Positions 17,277 to 26,739 of a stretch of 64,000 bases of DNA are shown piece by piece (position 1 is the first letter of the stretch; each line of letters opens with the position of its first letter). The translations under genes were made by a program, and so were the position numbers. The notes beneath the pieces were generated by a model, which did not search any database, was not told the DNA's origin, and was given only the letters and a program-made list of their open reading frames with translations. The DNA comes from Sphingomonas sp. C3-2 (GTDB lineage: Bacteria; Pseudomonadota; Alphaproteobacteria; Sphingomonadales; Sphingomonadaceae): NCBI RefSeq assembly GCF_033025475.1, contig NZ_CP130322.1, positions 310,001 to 374,000 of the forward strand. The letters run 5' to 3'.

Positions 17277-19316
17277 TTACCAGATACGCACCCGCTTTTC
17301 CGGGCTCAGGAAAAGCTTTACCGAGGCATCCGGCTTGTAGGCACCGTACCAGGGATCAAGGTTGCGGACGATCCATGCGCGCTGGATCGACGGCGCGTGC
17401 GGATCGGTGAGCAGGCGCTGACGCAGATTGGCTTCGCGGTAGCTGCGTCGCCATACCTGCGCCCAGCCGAGATAGAAGCGCTGATCGCCAGTGAACCCGT
17501 CGATCACGGGCGCCTCCTTGCCGCCGAGCGAAAGCTTATAGGCTTCATAGGCAGCCGTGAGGCCCGCGAGATCGGCAATATTCTCGCCAAGCGTCAGCTC
17601 GCCCTTCACATGCTCGCCGGGCAGCGGCTCGTACAGGTCATATTGGTCGACGAGCTGCTTGGTGAGCGCGCCGAACTTCTCGACATCTTCCTTGGTCCAC
17701 CAATCGGTGAGCGTACCGCTGGCATCATATTTGCTGCCTTGATCGTCGAAATGATGGCTGATTTCATGGCCGATCACGGCGCCGATGCCACCATAGTTCA
17801 CGGCCGGATCGGCATGCGGATCGAAGAAGGGCGGCTGCAAGATCGCGGCCGGGAAGACGATCTCGTTCATCGAGAAATTGGCATAGGCATTCACCTCCAT
17901 CGGTGTCATGCCCCATTCCCAGCGATAGATGGGCTTGCCGAGCTTGCCGATGTTGAAATCATGCTCGAAATTGGCCGACCGGATCGCATTGCCCAGCAGG
18001 TCGTCACGCTTCACCTGCAGACCCGAGAAATCGCGCCACTGCGACGGATAGCCGATCTTGGGCGTGAACGCCGCCAGCTTTGCGCGCGCCTTTTCCTTGG
18101 TTTCGGGCGCCATCCAGCTGAGGCCCTGGATACGGCGATCCATCGCCGCGATCACATTCTTCACCAGCGCGTCGGCAGCCGCTTTGGTTTCCGCCGGGAA
18201 ATAGCGGTCGACATAGATCTTGCTGACCTCGTCGCTCAGGCTCTGGGTGACGAAGGTGACGCCTCGCTTCCACCGCGGTTCGTTTTGCGGCGTACCCGAC
18301 AGCGTCGTGCCGTAGAATGCGAAATTCTCGTCGACAAAGGCCTTGGGCAGATAATCTGAATAGCCGTCGAGCGAGCGAACCAGCATCGCATCCTTAAGCA
18401 CCGCGATATCGGTCTCGCCAACCAGCTTGGCGATCCCCTGAACCGCAGTGGGCTGGGCGACGATCAGCGCATCGACATTGGCACCGACCTTCGCAAAGTA
18501 CTTCGTAAAATCAAATCCCTGCGCATCCTTTACAAGATCCGCCAGCATCCGCTTGTTGTACGTCTTGGTCGCATCCCGGCTGTCGATCTTGCTCCAGTGC
18601 ACCTTGGCAATCGCGGTTTCGAAAGCCAGCAGCGCCTGCGCGCGTGGCCCCGCATTCTTCTCACCGGCAAGCGTCAGCATCTTTTCGAGATGCGCCAGAT
18701 AGGCCGCGCGCGTTTCCGCAAGCTTTTTGTCGTCGCTCAGATAATAGTCGCGGTCGGGCATGCCGAGGCCCGATTGAAACAGCGTCAGCGCATAGGTTTC
18801 GGGGTGCTTATCATCCTGGCCGACATAAACGCCGAACAGCGTGCTCAGACCATTGCGATCCGCTTCGCCCGAAAGCGCTGCAAAATCGGCCTTGGTGCGC
18901 ACCGCCTTGATCTTGGCAATCCAGGGTTTGAGCGGGGCAAGCCCCTTTGCCTCGACCGCGCCTTCATCAAGGAAACTGGCATAGGCATTGCCGATCCTGT
19001 TCGACGTATCGCCCTTCACCTCTTCAAGGATGTCGCGGGTGCGCTCGCGCGACAGATCGTCGAGACGCGTGAACATACCATAATTGGAACGATCCTCAGG
19101 GATCGGCGTGCGCTTGGTCCATTCGCCATTGGCATATTCATAGAAATCATCGCCCGGCTTCACCGCGCGGTCCATGCCCGCCTCGTCGAAGCCGAAGGTG
19201 CCGAATTCGGCCTTTGCCGAGACAGCCTGCGCAGCGGGCGTGCCTTCGGCGGTTGCCGCAGCCGACGCGCCGGCCAGCGCCGTGGACGCCAGCAGGATGT
19301 AGAAAACGGATTTCAT
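17277..19316 (-). CDS. Exported M13-family zinc metallopeptidase (PepO/neprilysin-like)
   Basis: Predicted periplasmic endopeptidase for short peptides. A signal peptide covers about residues 1-24 (MKSVFYILLASTALAGASAA). The catalytic zinc site HEISH is at 517-521, and the third ligand is Glu578 in GENIADLAG. The substrate-binding NAYANF segment is at 477-482. The 679 residues match the family. It is a single-gene unit. Just upstream of the ATG there is a 14-base palindrome that could be an operator. The natural substrate is unknown. Confidence 0.93.
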   Translation of the reverse strand: MKSVFYILLASTALAGASAAATAEGTPAAQAVSAKAEFGTFGFDEAGMDRAVKPGDDFYEYANGEWTKRTPIPEDRSNYGMFTRLDDLSRERTRDILEEVKGDTSNRIGNAYASFLDEGAVEAKGLAPLKPWIAKIKAVRTKADFAALSGEADRNGLSTLFGVYVGQDDKHPETYALTLFQSGLGMPDRDYYLSDDKKLAETRAAYLAHLEKMLTLAGEKNAGPRAQALLAFETAIAKVHWSKIDSRDATKTYNKRMLADLVKDAQGFDFTKYFAKVGANVDALIVAQPTAVQGIAKLVGETDIAVLKDAMLVRSLDGYSDYLPKAFVDENFAFYGTTLSGTPQNEPRWKRGVTFVTQSLSDEVSKIYVDRYFPAETKAAADALVKNVIAAMDRRIQGLSWMAPETKEKARAKLAAFTPKIGYPSQWRDFSGLQVKRDDLLGNAIRSANFEHDFNIGKLGKPIYRWEWGMTPMEVNAYANFSMNEIVFPAAILQPPFFDPHADPAVNYGGIGAVIGHEISHHFDDQGSKYDASGTLTDWWTKEDVEKFGALTKQLVDQYDLYEPLPGEHVKGELTLGENIADLAGLTAAYEAYKLSLGGKEAPVIDGFTGDQRFYLGWAQVWRRSYREANLRQRLLTDPHAPSIQRAWIVRNLDPWYGAYKPDASVKLFLSPEKRVRIW

Positions 19317-19331
19317 GTGCGAGTCCCTATG

Positions 19332-19345
19332 GTTGCATTTGCAAC
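19332..19345 (-). promoter_or_regulatory. Palindrome upstream of the M13 peptidase gene
   Basis: GTTGCA-TT-TGCAAC, a perfect six-base inverted repeat with a two-base spacer, centred about 22 bases before the start codon. The position suits a repressor operator. No regulator can be named, and a chance palindrome is possible. Confidence 0.3.
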
Positions 19346-19395
19346 GGAGATAGACCCGCGAAGCGCCGGTGCAAAACGCTGTTTATCGAAAGCTG

Positions 19396-19977
19396 TCAGT
19401 CTTTCGTCGACATCTCGATCGGCCGATGGCCACGACGACGCCATTTGGAACCCACCCACAGCCGCCAGACGAAAATTGACAGAACATAGCCGATCAGGGC
19501 GGCAATCACTGAAATGATGAACAGCCCTGCCAAAAGGGCTGGAGCGGCATCAGAGAAAAACCAGGCTACCCATTGATTAACGCCGGCGCCCTCGCCCCAC
19601 AGCAGCGAGAAAGTGGCGACGTCCGCATGAAGGCCGAATATCCGGTTGCCCACCACGATCGAACTGCCGAGCAGAAATGGGGTGGTCGCAGGATTGCTGA
19701 GAAAGGTCATCGCCGCGCCGATCGGAATATTCGCGCGGAACGGCAGCGCCAGCAGCGCCACGCCGATGATCTGAACGCCGGGGATCAACAGAAAAATGCC
19801 TACCAGCAGCCCCAGCGCCACGCCCCGGGGCACCGATCTGCGCGTGAAACGCCACAATTCGCTATGCGCAATCCGACTGCCAAAAGGGCGGAGCCACCGG
19901 CTCTGCATCAGCTCTTCACGGTTGGGACTGTTTCGCCGTATCCAACCCTGAATGCCATCGGGCTGGTGCTTAGCCAT
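19396..19977 (-). CDS. DUF2062 membrane protein
   Basis: Inner-membrane protein of unknown function, 193 residues. The DUF2062 core is visible: a basic N-terminus, [18 protein letters not shown], a second hydrophobic span, then [10 protein letters not shown] and SNPATTPF, and a C-terminal span (about 145-172) ending in a basic tail. Its start overlaps the smpB stop by eight bases, so it is probably the last gene of dapA-smpB-DUF2062. The family is often found near cell-envelope or tRNA genes, but no activity is established. Confidence 0.88.
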   Translation of the reverse strand: MAKHQPDGIQGWIRRNSPNREELMQSRWLRPFGSRIAHSELWRFTRRSVPRGVALGLLVGIFLLIPGVQIIGVALLALPFRANIPIGAAMTFLSNPATTPFLLGSSIVVGNRIFGLHADVATFSLLWGEGAGVNQWVAWFFSDAAPALLAGLFIISVIAALIGYVLSIFVWRLWVGSKWRRRGHRPIEMSTKD

Positions 19978-20452
19978 GCTGCCTCAGCAACCGGCCCTGC
20001 TCGCGCTTCCAGTCGCGCTCCTTCTCCGATTCGCGCTTGTCATGCGCCTTCTTGCCCTTGGCTAGCGCCAGTTCCACCTTCGCCCGGCCGCGGCCGTTGA
20101 AGAAGATCGACAGCGGCACCAGCGTCATCCCCAGCCGCGCAACCGCGCCGTGCAGCTTGGAGATTTCACGTTCCTTCAACAACAGTTTGCGCAGCCGCTT
20201 GGGTTCGTGGTTGTAGCGATTGCCATGGCTGAATTCGGGGATGTTGGAATTGACCAGCCACACCTCGCCGTCGACGATTTCGGCATAGCTTTCCGCAATT
20301 GAGCCTTCGCCGAAGCGAAGCGATTTCACCTCTGTACCGGTCAACTGGATGCCGGCTTCGTACACATCCTCGATATGGTAATCGAACCGCGCGCGCCGGT
20401 TTTCGGCAACGGTCTTAACCTTTTCGAATTCGGCGGGGCGCGGTCGTGCCAT
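19970..20452 (-). CDS. smpB: SsrA-binding protein SmpB
   Basis: Binds tmRNA and delivers it to stalled ribosomes for trans-translation. 160 residues, with the typical N-terminus ([19 protein letters not shown]), the [10 protein letters not shown] and PEF...NRYNHEP motifs, and the basic tail ([17 protein letters not shown]) that enters the decoding site. The ATG shares its A with the dapA stop (TGATG), so translation is probably coupled to dapA. The tmRNA gene itself is not in this window. Confidence 0.97.
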   Translation of the reverse strand: MARPRPAEFEKVKTVAENRRARFDYHIEDVYEAGIQLTGTEVKSLRFGEGSIAESYAEIVDGEVWLVNSNIPEFSHGNRYNHEPKRLRKLLLKEREISKLHGAVARLGMTLVPLSIFFNGRGRAKVELALAKGKKAHDKRESEKERDWKREQGRLLRQHG

Positions 20453-21327
20453 CAGATCAGTCCAGCAATCTCCAGAGCCTTGTCGACCGCCTCGCGGCTG
20501 GCCGCCGAAGGCAGCGTCATCGGCAAACGGACATCGGGAGAGAAATTCGCATGAAGCCGATTAATCGCATATTTTACCGGTCCGGGTGACGCATCGCTGA
20601 ACAGCGCGGCGTGCAACGGGAACAGCTTGTCCTGAAGTTCAAGCGCAACGTCCCAATCGCCCGCGCGGCAGGCGGCCTGAAACTCCGCGCACAGGCGCGG
20701 CGCGACATTGGCGGTCACCGAAATGCAGCCCACGCCGCCCATCGCCATGAAACCGAGCGCCATGTCGTCGTTGCCGGAAAGCTGGCAGAAATCCGCGCCG
20801 CAGGCGAGGCGCTGCGCGGTTACGCGCGCGACATTCCCGCTCGCGTCCTTCAGCCCGACGACCGTGGGGAGTTCGGACAGCCGGCCAATGGTTTCCACAT
20901 CCAGATCGGTGATCGTGCGCGAGGGCACGTTGTACAGCACGATCGGCAGGTCGCAACGTTCGGCGAGATAGGCGAAATGGGCATAAACCCCTTCGCGGTT
21001 GGGCTTGTTGTAATAGGGTGCGACAACCAGTGCGGCCGTTGCCCCGGCGGCCTTGGCCGCGCGCATATGCTCGAGCGCAACCTGGGTATCGTTCGATCCG
21101 CACCCGGCGATGACGGGAACGCGGCCAGCGGCATGTTCGATGCAGACTTCGATGACGCGGTTATGCTCTTCGATCGTCATCGTCGCGGATTCGCCAGTCG
21201 TTCCGCACGGGACAAGCCCCTTGCTTCCCTCGGAAATCTGCCAATCGATGAAATCTCTGAATGCCCCCTCATCGAACGCCCCGTCGCGAAACGGCGTCGC
21301 CAGAGCCGGAATCGACCCGGAAAACAT
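20452..21327 (-). CDS. dapA: 4-hydroxy-tetrahydrodipicolinate synthase
   Basis: Condenses pyruvate with aspartate semialdehyde, the first committed step to lysine and diaminopimelate for the cell wall. Class I aldolase-type TIM barrel, 291 residues: GTTGESATM near residues 42-50, catalytic Tyr132 (LYNVP) and Schiff-base Lys160 (GLKDASGN). A strong AAGGAG ribosome site precedes the ATG. Divergent from slt, co-directional with smpB. Confidence 0.97.
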   Translation of the reverse strand: MFSGSIPALATPFRDGAFDEGAFRDFIDWQISEGSKGLVPCGTTGESATMTIEEHNRVIEVCIEHAAGRVPVIAGCGSNDTQVALEHMRAAKAAGATAALVVAPYYNKPNREGVYAHFAYLAERCDLPIVLYNVPSRTITDLDVETIGRLSELPTVVGLKDASGNVARVTAQRLACGADFCQLSGNDDMALGFMAMGGVGCISVTANVAPRLCAEFQAACRAGDWDVALELQDKLFPLHAALFSDASPGPVKYAINRLHANFSPDVRLPMTLPSAASREAVDKALEIAGLI

Positions 21328-21425
21328 GCCTTTACTCCTTCAATTCGATGGCATTCCGCGCCATAACACGAATTATGTCACGAACGGTCCCCTGTTCCGC
21401 GCCTGATAAGGACGCGACCGCCCGA

Positions 21426-23438
21426 ATGTCCAGCTTGGTTGTGCGATTGTTTGCCGTCGGATTGATGTTTTCTTCGACGACGGCAATGGCACAGTCCCTC
21501 ACCGCAGATCAGCGGGCCTATTATCGGGCCCAATTGAGCGGTGCGATCGGAGGCGTTTCACCGCCTTCGCGTACCGATCCGACCGGCGAGGGCCTGATCA
21601 GCTGGCGCCGCCTCCGCCAGAGCGACAATTACAGCTTTTCCGAATATGCCCGCTTCCTGATGGCCTATCCCGGCTGGCCGGGTGAAACAGCAATGCGCAA
21701 GACCGCCGAACGGCGGATCGACCCTATCGCCAGCTCTCCACAGGAAGTCATCCGTTATTTCGAGAAGATGCCCGCGCTCACGACCACGGGCGAAGCACGC
21801 AACGCCGTCGCGCTGGCCGCGCTTGGCCGCTCGGATGCTGCGCGCGCGGCGGCGCGCCGCGCATGGACGGGCGGATCGCTTTCACCCGACGATGAGGGAC
21901 GCCTGCTCAGCCTGTTTTCAAGCGCCTTGACGCCCGCAGACCATGATCAGCGTATGGAAAAGCTGCTCTGGGACGGCGCAACGAACAGCGTCGTGCGCCA
22001 GTTGCCCCTTACCTCGCCTGCCAAGCGCAGCTTTTACGAGGCACGCGTGGCCATGCAGACGCGTGCGCCCGATGCGGCGGCCAAGGCGGCCATCGTCGAT
22101 AGCCAGTATCGCAACGATCCCGGCTATATCGTCGAACGTGCCGGGTGGCTGCGCAACACATCGCAGGCGCAGGCTGCGCGCGCGCTTCTGGCCGCCCCCC
22201 GCAACCTCACCAAAACCCCGCTCGATGCGGAAGAATGGTTCGAAACGCTGCTCACCAATGCGCGCGGTGCTGCCAATGACCGGCAATGGTCACTCGCCTA
22301 TCAGATCGCGTCACGCGTAGACGATGCCTATGCACCCGGAACCGATGTGCGCGACCGCTCGCTTGGCGAACGCGACGATTATACCAGCCTTGTCTGGCTG
22401 GCCGGCACGATCGCGTTTGAACAACTCGGTCGCCCGGCTGACGCGATCGAGATGTTCCGCCGTTATGCAACGGCCGCACGTTCACCGCAGACCCAGTCCA
22501 AGGGCTATTACTGGGCCGGGCGCGCCGCGCAGGCCGCAGGACGCAGCGCCGATGCCACCCGCTATTTCACCGAGGCCGGTGGTTTTGCCGATCAGTTCTA
22601 TGGCCAGTTGGCACGCGAACGGCTCAACCTGCCCATCCCCGCGCCCGACGGCAAACTTCAGACCGCCCCCAGCACCGCCGATCGCAGCACGTTCTTCAAT
22701 CGCGGCGCGGTGCGGGCAGCCCGTTTCCTTGGCCAGATCGACAATTGGCAGGATCAGACGCAATTCCTCCGCACCATCGCCAATGATGCAAAGTCCGATG
22801 TCGATCATCATTTCGCAATGGAACTCGCCACCGAACTGCGCCGTCCCGACCTCGCCGTCATGGTCGGCCGTAGCGCACGGCTGAACGGCCATAATGATTA
22901 TGTCCGTGCCGGCTTCCCGGTAATCAGCGTTCCCAGCGGACATGAAGACAATTTCACCATGATCCACGCGATCACCCGCCAGGAAAGCCAGTTCGATCGG
23001 CAGGCAGTAAGCCATGCCGGTGCCCGTGGGCTGATGCAATTGATGCCCGGCACCGCGCGTGAAACCGCAGGCAAGCTGGGCATGAGTTACGACGTGACGG
23101 CACTGACGGCGGACCCGATGTACAATGTCCGCCTTGGCTCCACCTATTTCCGACGAATGCTCAGCTATTATGGCGGCAGCTATCCACTTGCGGTAGCCGC
23201 CTATAATGCAGGGCCGGGCAATGTGAACAAATGGCTTGCTGCCAATGGGGACCCCCGCACCGCCGGCGTCGATGTGGTTTCCTGGGTTGAAAAGATCCCG
23301 TTCTTCGAGACCAAAAACTATGTGCACCGTGTGCTGGAAAACGCCGTGGTCTACGATGCCATGAACCCGGATCGTGCCCGTTCCCGCGGCGCGCGGACGC
23401 CGATTTCCTGGTATCTCGGCAAGAATACGCCGGGTTGA
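21426..23438 (+). CDS. slt: Soluble lytic murein transglycosylase
   Basis: Periplasmic enzyme that cleaves peptidoglycan glycan strands to 1,6-anhydro products. I chose ATG 21426, which gives a signal peptide (MSSLVVRLFAVGLMFSSTTA, cleavage after AMA). The frame upstream overlaps the dapA promoter region and is not conserved. A long alpha-helical superhelix precedes the C-terminal lysozyme-like SLT domain. The catalytic Glu520 is in TRQESQFD, followed by GARGLMQLMPGTA and AYNAGPG. 670 residues, as in Slt70 relatives. Monofunctional, no LysM repeats seen. Confidence 0.93.
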   Translation: MSSLVVRLFAVGLMFSSTTAMAQSLTADQRAYYRAQLSGAIGGVSPPSRTDPTGEGLISWRRLRQSDNYSFSEYARFLMAYPGWPGETAMRKTAERRIDPIASSPQEVIRYFEKMPALTTTGEARNAVALAALGRSDAARAAARRAWTGGSLSPDDEGRLLSLFSSALTPADHDQRMEKLLWDGATNSVVRQLPLTSPAKRSFYEARVAMQTRAPDAAAKAAIVDSQYRNDPGYIVERAGWLRNTSQAQAARALLAAPRNLTKTPLDAEEWFETLLTNARGAANDRQWSLAYQIASRVDDAYAPGTDVRDRSLGERDDYTSLVWLAGTIAFEQLGRPADAIEMFRRYATAARSPQTQSKGYYWAGRAAQAAGRSADATRYFTEAGGFADQFYGQLARERLNLPIPAPDGKLQTAPSTADRSTFFNRGAVRAARFLGQIDNWQDQTQFLRTIANDAKSDVDHHFAMELATELRRPDLAVMVGRSARLNGHNDYVRAGFPVISVPSGHEDNFTMIHAITRQESQFDRQAVSHAGARGLMQLMPGTARETAGKLGMSYDVTALTADPMYNVRLGSTYFRRMLSYYGGSYPLAVAAYNAGPGNVNKWLAANGDPRTAGVDVVSWVEKIPFFETKNYVHRVLENAVVYDAMNPDRARSRGARTPISWYLGKNTPG

Positions 23439-23472
23439 CAGTGAAGACCGCGCAACCCAGTCGGACACAGCC

Positions 23473-23958
23473 ATGAAAGACCGCCCGAATTATATCACCC
23501 CTGCCGGTTTTGCCCGGCTGCGCGCCGAATATGAAGAACTGTTCGCCGTCGAACGCCCCAAGCTGGTCGAAACGATCAGTTGGGCGGCCGGCAATGGCGA
23601 CCGGTCGGAAAATGGCGACTATATCTATGGCCGCAAACGCCTGCGTGAAATCGATCGGACGCTGAACCGGCTCTCACGCAAGATGAAGGCGGCGAAGGTG
23701 ATCGATCCGGCCGCGCAAGCCGACCGGGGCAAGGTGTTTTTCGGCGCCACAGTCACCATCGCCGACGAGGACGATAACGAGCGCAGGCTGACGCTAGTGG
23801 GCGATGACGAGGCTGATGCCGGCAAGGGGTTGGTCGGCTGGAATGCCCCCCTCGCCCGTGCCCTGCGCGGCGCGGCGATCGGGGATCTTCGTCGCGTGGA
23901 GCTTCCCGCTGGACCGCGCGAATATGAGATCATGTCGATCAGCTATCCGGCTGGCTGA
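23473..23958 (+). CDS. greB: Transcription elongation factor GreB
   Basis: Rescues backtracked RNA polymerase by stimulating cleavage of the 3' RNA end. 161 residues: an N-terminal coiled-coil with the tip acidic pair Asp43 and Glu46 (NGDRSENGDY), the segment YGRKRLREID typical of GreB, and a C-terminal FKBP-like domain. ATG 23473 was chosen; the longer frame begins inside slt. It lies 34 bases after slt. Confidence 0.94.
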   Translation: MKDRPNYITPAGFARLRAEYEELFAVERPKLVETISWAAGNGDRSENGDYIYGRKRLREIDRTLNRLSRKMKAAKVIDPAAQADRGKVFFGATVTIADEDDNERRLTLVGDDEADAGKGLVGWNAPLARALRGAAIGDLRRVELPAGPREYEIMSISYPAG

Positions 23959-23994
23959 TGCATCCGGGCGGGCCCCGCCTGCCCGCCTCAGCCC

Positions 23995-24771
23995 TCAGCG
24001 ATAACCGATCTGCTTCGCGGCCACCTTCAGCAATTCCGCATCGATTTCCGGCGGTGTCATGTCGACACCCGCTTCCAGGCGATCCGCCACATAGGTGAGG
24101 ATCGCGATCCGCGCGGCCTTTTTGTTGTTGGCGTCGAATATCTTCCACCGCGCCCAGCGCGTGTCTGTATGCTCGAACATGTCTTGTAGCGCGCCCAGAT
24201 AATCCTCGCGCCGGGCACGATTGCGGAAGTCCTCAAGCCCCGTTTTCCAGCGCTTCCACGGATGATCCAGCCGCGCCTTCAGGCGATTGTCCTGCTCCTG
24301 CTGGCTGACATGCAGGAAAGCCTTGATGATCGTCGTTCCGCAATCGCGCTGCTGCGCCTCGAACTCGTTGATCTCGTCATAGGCGCGGCGCCATTCGGCC
24401 TCGCTCGCAAAGCCCTCGACACGCTCGACGAGCACGCGGCCATACCAGCTACGATCAAAAATATTGATGTCGGATGCGCCCGGCAGGCGGGTCCAGAAGC
24501 GCCAGAGGAAATGGCGCTCCTTTTCTTCGGTGGTCGGCGCCGAAATCGGCCAGACTTCGAAATAGCGGGGATCGAGCTCCGCCGTCATCCGGCTGATCGC
24601 ACCGCCCTTCCCGGCCGCATCCCAGCCTTCAAAGACGATCAGCGCCCGCGCGCCGTGGCAGATATAGGCAGCCTGGATCCGGGACAGCCGCTCCTGAATT
24701 TTCTTCAGCGCGGCATCATAGTCGCCGTCGAACTTTTCCCCCTTCTCATAATCCGAAAAGTCGATCGACAT
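23995..24771 (-). CDS. ppk2: Polyphosphate kinase 2 family protein
   Basis: Transfers phosphate between polyphosphate and nucleotides. In this class the favoured direction is usually nucleotide phosphorylation from polyphosphate. The P-loop-like Walker A GWDAAGKGG is at 49-57, Walker B FDRSWYGR includes Asp106, and the lid module RMTAELDPRYFEVWP follows Walker A. 258 residues, a single-domain form. Whether it prefers ADP or AMP cannot be told here. It follows a terminator after aspS, so it is probably transcribed separately. Ppk1 and Ppx are encoded 4-8 kb away. Confidence 0.92.
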   Translation of the reverse strand: MSIDFSDYEKGEKFDGDYDAALKKIQERLSRIQAAYICHGARALIVFEGWDAAGKGGAISRMTAELDPRYFEVWPISAPTTEEKERHFLWRFWTRLPGASDINIFDRSWYGRVLVERVEGFASEAEWRRAYDEINEFEAQQRDCGTTIIKAFLHVSQQEQDNRLKARLDHPWKRWKTGLEDFRNRARREDYLGALQDMFEHTDTRWARWKIFDANNKKAARIAILTYVADRLEAGVDMTPPEIDAELLKVAAKQIGYR

Positions 24772-24782
24772 GCCCTGCTCCC

Positions 24783-24806
24783 GAAAAACAGCGCGCCCGG
24801 GGCGCG
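24783..24806 (-). terminator. Intrinsic terminator after aspS
   Basis: Read on the minus strand, a CGCGCC/GGCGCG stem with a three-base CCG loop is followed by CTGTTTTTC. It lies 47 bases after the aspS stop and 12 bases before the ppk2 ATG, so it should end aspS transcripts. A separate purine-rich ribosome site (GGGAG) for ppk2 follows the T-run. Confidence 0.55.
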
Positions 24807-24852
24807 TCCGGCCAGATCATGGCCATGACGCACGCCGGGCGCAATCGGGCAA

Positions 24853-26634
24853 TCAGCCCTTGGGGGCGGGTTCGACCAGACGGATATGCAGCTCACGAAG
24901 CTGCTTCGGCGTGACCTCGCTGGGTGCGCCCATCATCAGGTCTTCCGCCTTCTGGTTCATCGGGAAGACGATGACTTCGCGAATATTCGGCTCATCGGCG
25001 AGCAACATGACCATGCGGTCGATGCCCGGTGCCGAGCCGCCGTGCGGCGGCGCGCCAAACTTAAACGCGTTGATCATGCCCGCGAAGTTCGTATCCACGT
25101 CTTCCTTGGTGTAGCCGGCGATTTCGAACGCCTTGTACATGATCTCGAGCTTGTGGTTCCGGATCGCGCCCGACGACAGTTCGACGCCGTTGCAGACGAT
25201 GTCGTACTGATAGGCGAGGATGTCGAGCGGGTCCTTGGTTTCCAGCGCTTCCAGCTCGCCCTGCGGCATCGAGAAGGGGTTGTGGCTAAAATCGACCTTT
25301 TTGTTGTCCTCGTCATACTCGAACATCGGGAAGTCGACGATCCAGCAGAATTCGAACTTGCCGGCATCGATCAGTTCCAGCTGCTCACCGACGCGGGTAC
25401 GCGCAAGGCCTGCCAGCTTCGCGGCATCGGCTTCCTTGCCGGCGGCGAAGAACACGCCGTCATCGGGGCCAAGGCCGAGCGCCTCGATCAGTTTTGCGGT
25501 TGCCTCGGGCCCGTGGTTCTTGGCGATCGGGCCGCCCGGCTCACCCGCCTTGATGTTGATGTAACCAAGGCCCGAAAAGCCTTCCGAACGCGACCAGTCG
25601 TTCATCTCATCGAAGAACTTGCGGCTGCGCTCGCCCGCCTTCGGTGCGGGGATGGCGCGGATTACGCCGCCGCCTTCGACGATGTTCGCGAAGATGCCGA
25701 AGCCCGATCTAACGAAGTGATCGGTGACGTCGACGATCTCGATCGGGTTGCGCAGATCGGGCTTGTCGTTGCCGTATTTGAGCATCGATTCGCGGTACGG
25801 AATGCGCGGGAACGGATAAGGCGTTACCGAGCGGCCATTGGCAAATTCCTCGAAAATGCCGTGCAGCACGGGTTCGATCGCGTTGAACACGTCGTCCTGC
25901 GTGACAAAGCTCATTTCGAAATCGAGCTGGTAGAATTCGCCCGGCGAACGATCAGCGCGCGCGTCTTCGTCGCGGAAGCAGGGTGCGATCTGGAAATAAC
26001 GATCAAAACCGGCAACCATCAACAGCTGCTTGAACATCTGCGGCGCCTGCGGCAGCGCGTAGAACTTGCCCGGATGCACCCGGCTGGGCACCAGATAGTC
26101 GCGCGCGCCTTCGGGGCTCGACGCGGTCAGGATCGGCGTCTGGAATTCGGTGAAGCCCTGATCGATCATCCGGCGACGAACCGACGAAATGACCTTGGAA
26201 CGCAGCACGATATTGTTGTGCAGGCGCTCGCGACGCAGGTCGAGATAGCGGTAACGCAGGCGAATATCCTCAGGGTATTCGGAATCGCCGAACACGGGGA
26301 GCGGCAGTTCGGCCGCCGCCGACTGCACCGTCACCTGGCGGGCGCGCAGTTCGATGTCGCCGGTGGGCAGGTTGGCGTTGGTCGTCTCGCCGGAGCGGGC
26401 GACGACGTCACCGGTAACCGTGATCACGGATTCGGCGCGGGCACCGTCGATCGCCTTGAACGCTTCCGAGTCGATATCGGTAACGATCTGGGTGATGCCG
26501 AAATGATCGCGCAGATCGACGAACAACAGGCCGCCATGATCGCGCTTCCGATGAATCCAGCCGGAGAGGCGAACGGTTTCTCCGACGTTCGAAGCGCGCA
26601 GTTCCGCGCAATTGTGCGTGCGATAGGCGTGCAT
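24853..26634 (-). CDS. aspS: Aspartate-tRNA ligase
   Basis: Class II aminoacyl-tRNA synthetase; in alphaproteobacteria often non-discriminating (Asp/Asn). An N-terminal OB-fold ([13 protein letters not shown]), class II motif 2 ([19 protein letters not shown]), the bacterial GAD insertion domain and motif 3 (GIDRMVML) are visible. 593 residues. Start at 26634 (MHAYRTHNC); the earlier frame adds only ten unlike residues. A good sigma-70-type promoter precedes it. Confidence 0.96.
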   Translation of the reverse strand: MHAYRTHNCAELRASNVGETVRLSGWIHRKRDHGGLLFVDLRDHFGITQIVTDIDSEAFKAIDGARAESVITVTGDVVARSGETTNANLPTGDIELRARQVTVQSAAAELPLPVFGDSEYPEDIRLRYRYLDLRRERLHNNIVLRSKVISSVRRRMIDQGFTEFQTPILTASSPEGARDYLVPSRVHPGKFYALPQAPQMFKQLLMVAGFDRYFQIAPCFRDEDARADRSPGEFYQLDFEMSFVTQDDVFNAIEPVLHGIFEEFANGRSVTPYPFPRIPYRESMLKYGNDKPDLRNPIEIVDVTDHFVRSGFGIFANIVEGGGVIRAIPAPKAGERSRKFFDEMNDWSRSEGFSGLGYINIKAGEPGGPIAKNHGPEATAKLIEALGLGPDDGVFFAAGKEADAAKLAGLARTRVGEQLELIDAGKFEFCWIVDFPMFEYDEDNKKVDFSHNPFSMPQGELEALETKDPLDILAYQYDIVCNGVELSSGAIRNHKLEIMYKAFEIAGYTKEDVDTNFAGMINAFKFGAPPHGGSAPGIDRMVMLLADEPNIREVIVFPMNQKAEDLMMGAPSEVTPKQLRELHIRLVEPAPKG

Positions 26635-26683
26635 GAGGCTCTTCTTTTCTGCTCTGCTTGGCAAGCAAGCTTATGATGGGGCG

Positions 26684-26712
26684 GTAACACAGGGGCAAAG
26701 CCACTTTGTCAA
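26684..26712 (-). promoter_or_regulatory. Sigma-70-type promoter for aspS
   Basis: Minus strand: a consensus -35 TTGACA (26712-26707), exactly 17 bases of spacer, then TGTTAC as -10 (26689-26684). The 5' leader would be about 40-45 bases. The -35 is perfect and the -10 is imperfect. Confidence 0.6.
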
Positions 26713-26739
26713 GCCGAGAGACACGTATATGGGGATCGG

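Noticed and set aside
23959-23994. GC-rich inverted repeat between greB and ppk2
   Set aside because: Only five contiguous pairs before mismatches and no T-run; not convincing as a terminator.
24886-26676. 596-codon open frame on the + strand opposite aspS
   Set aside because: It mirrors the conserved aspS codons; the translation is Arg/Val/Gly-rich and unlike any family. High GC leaves antisense frames open.
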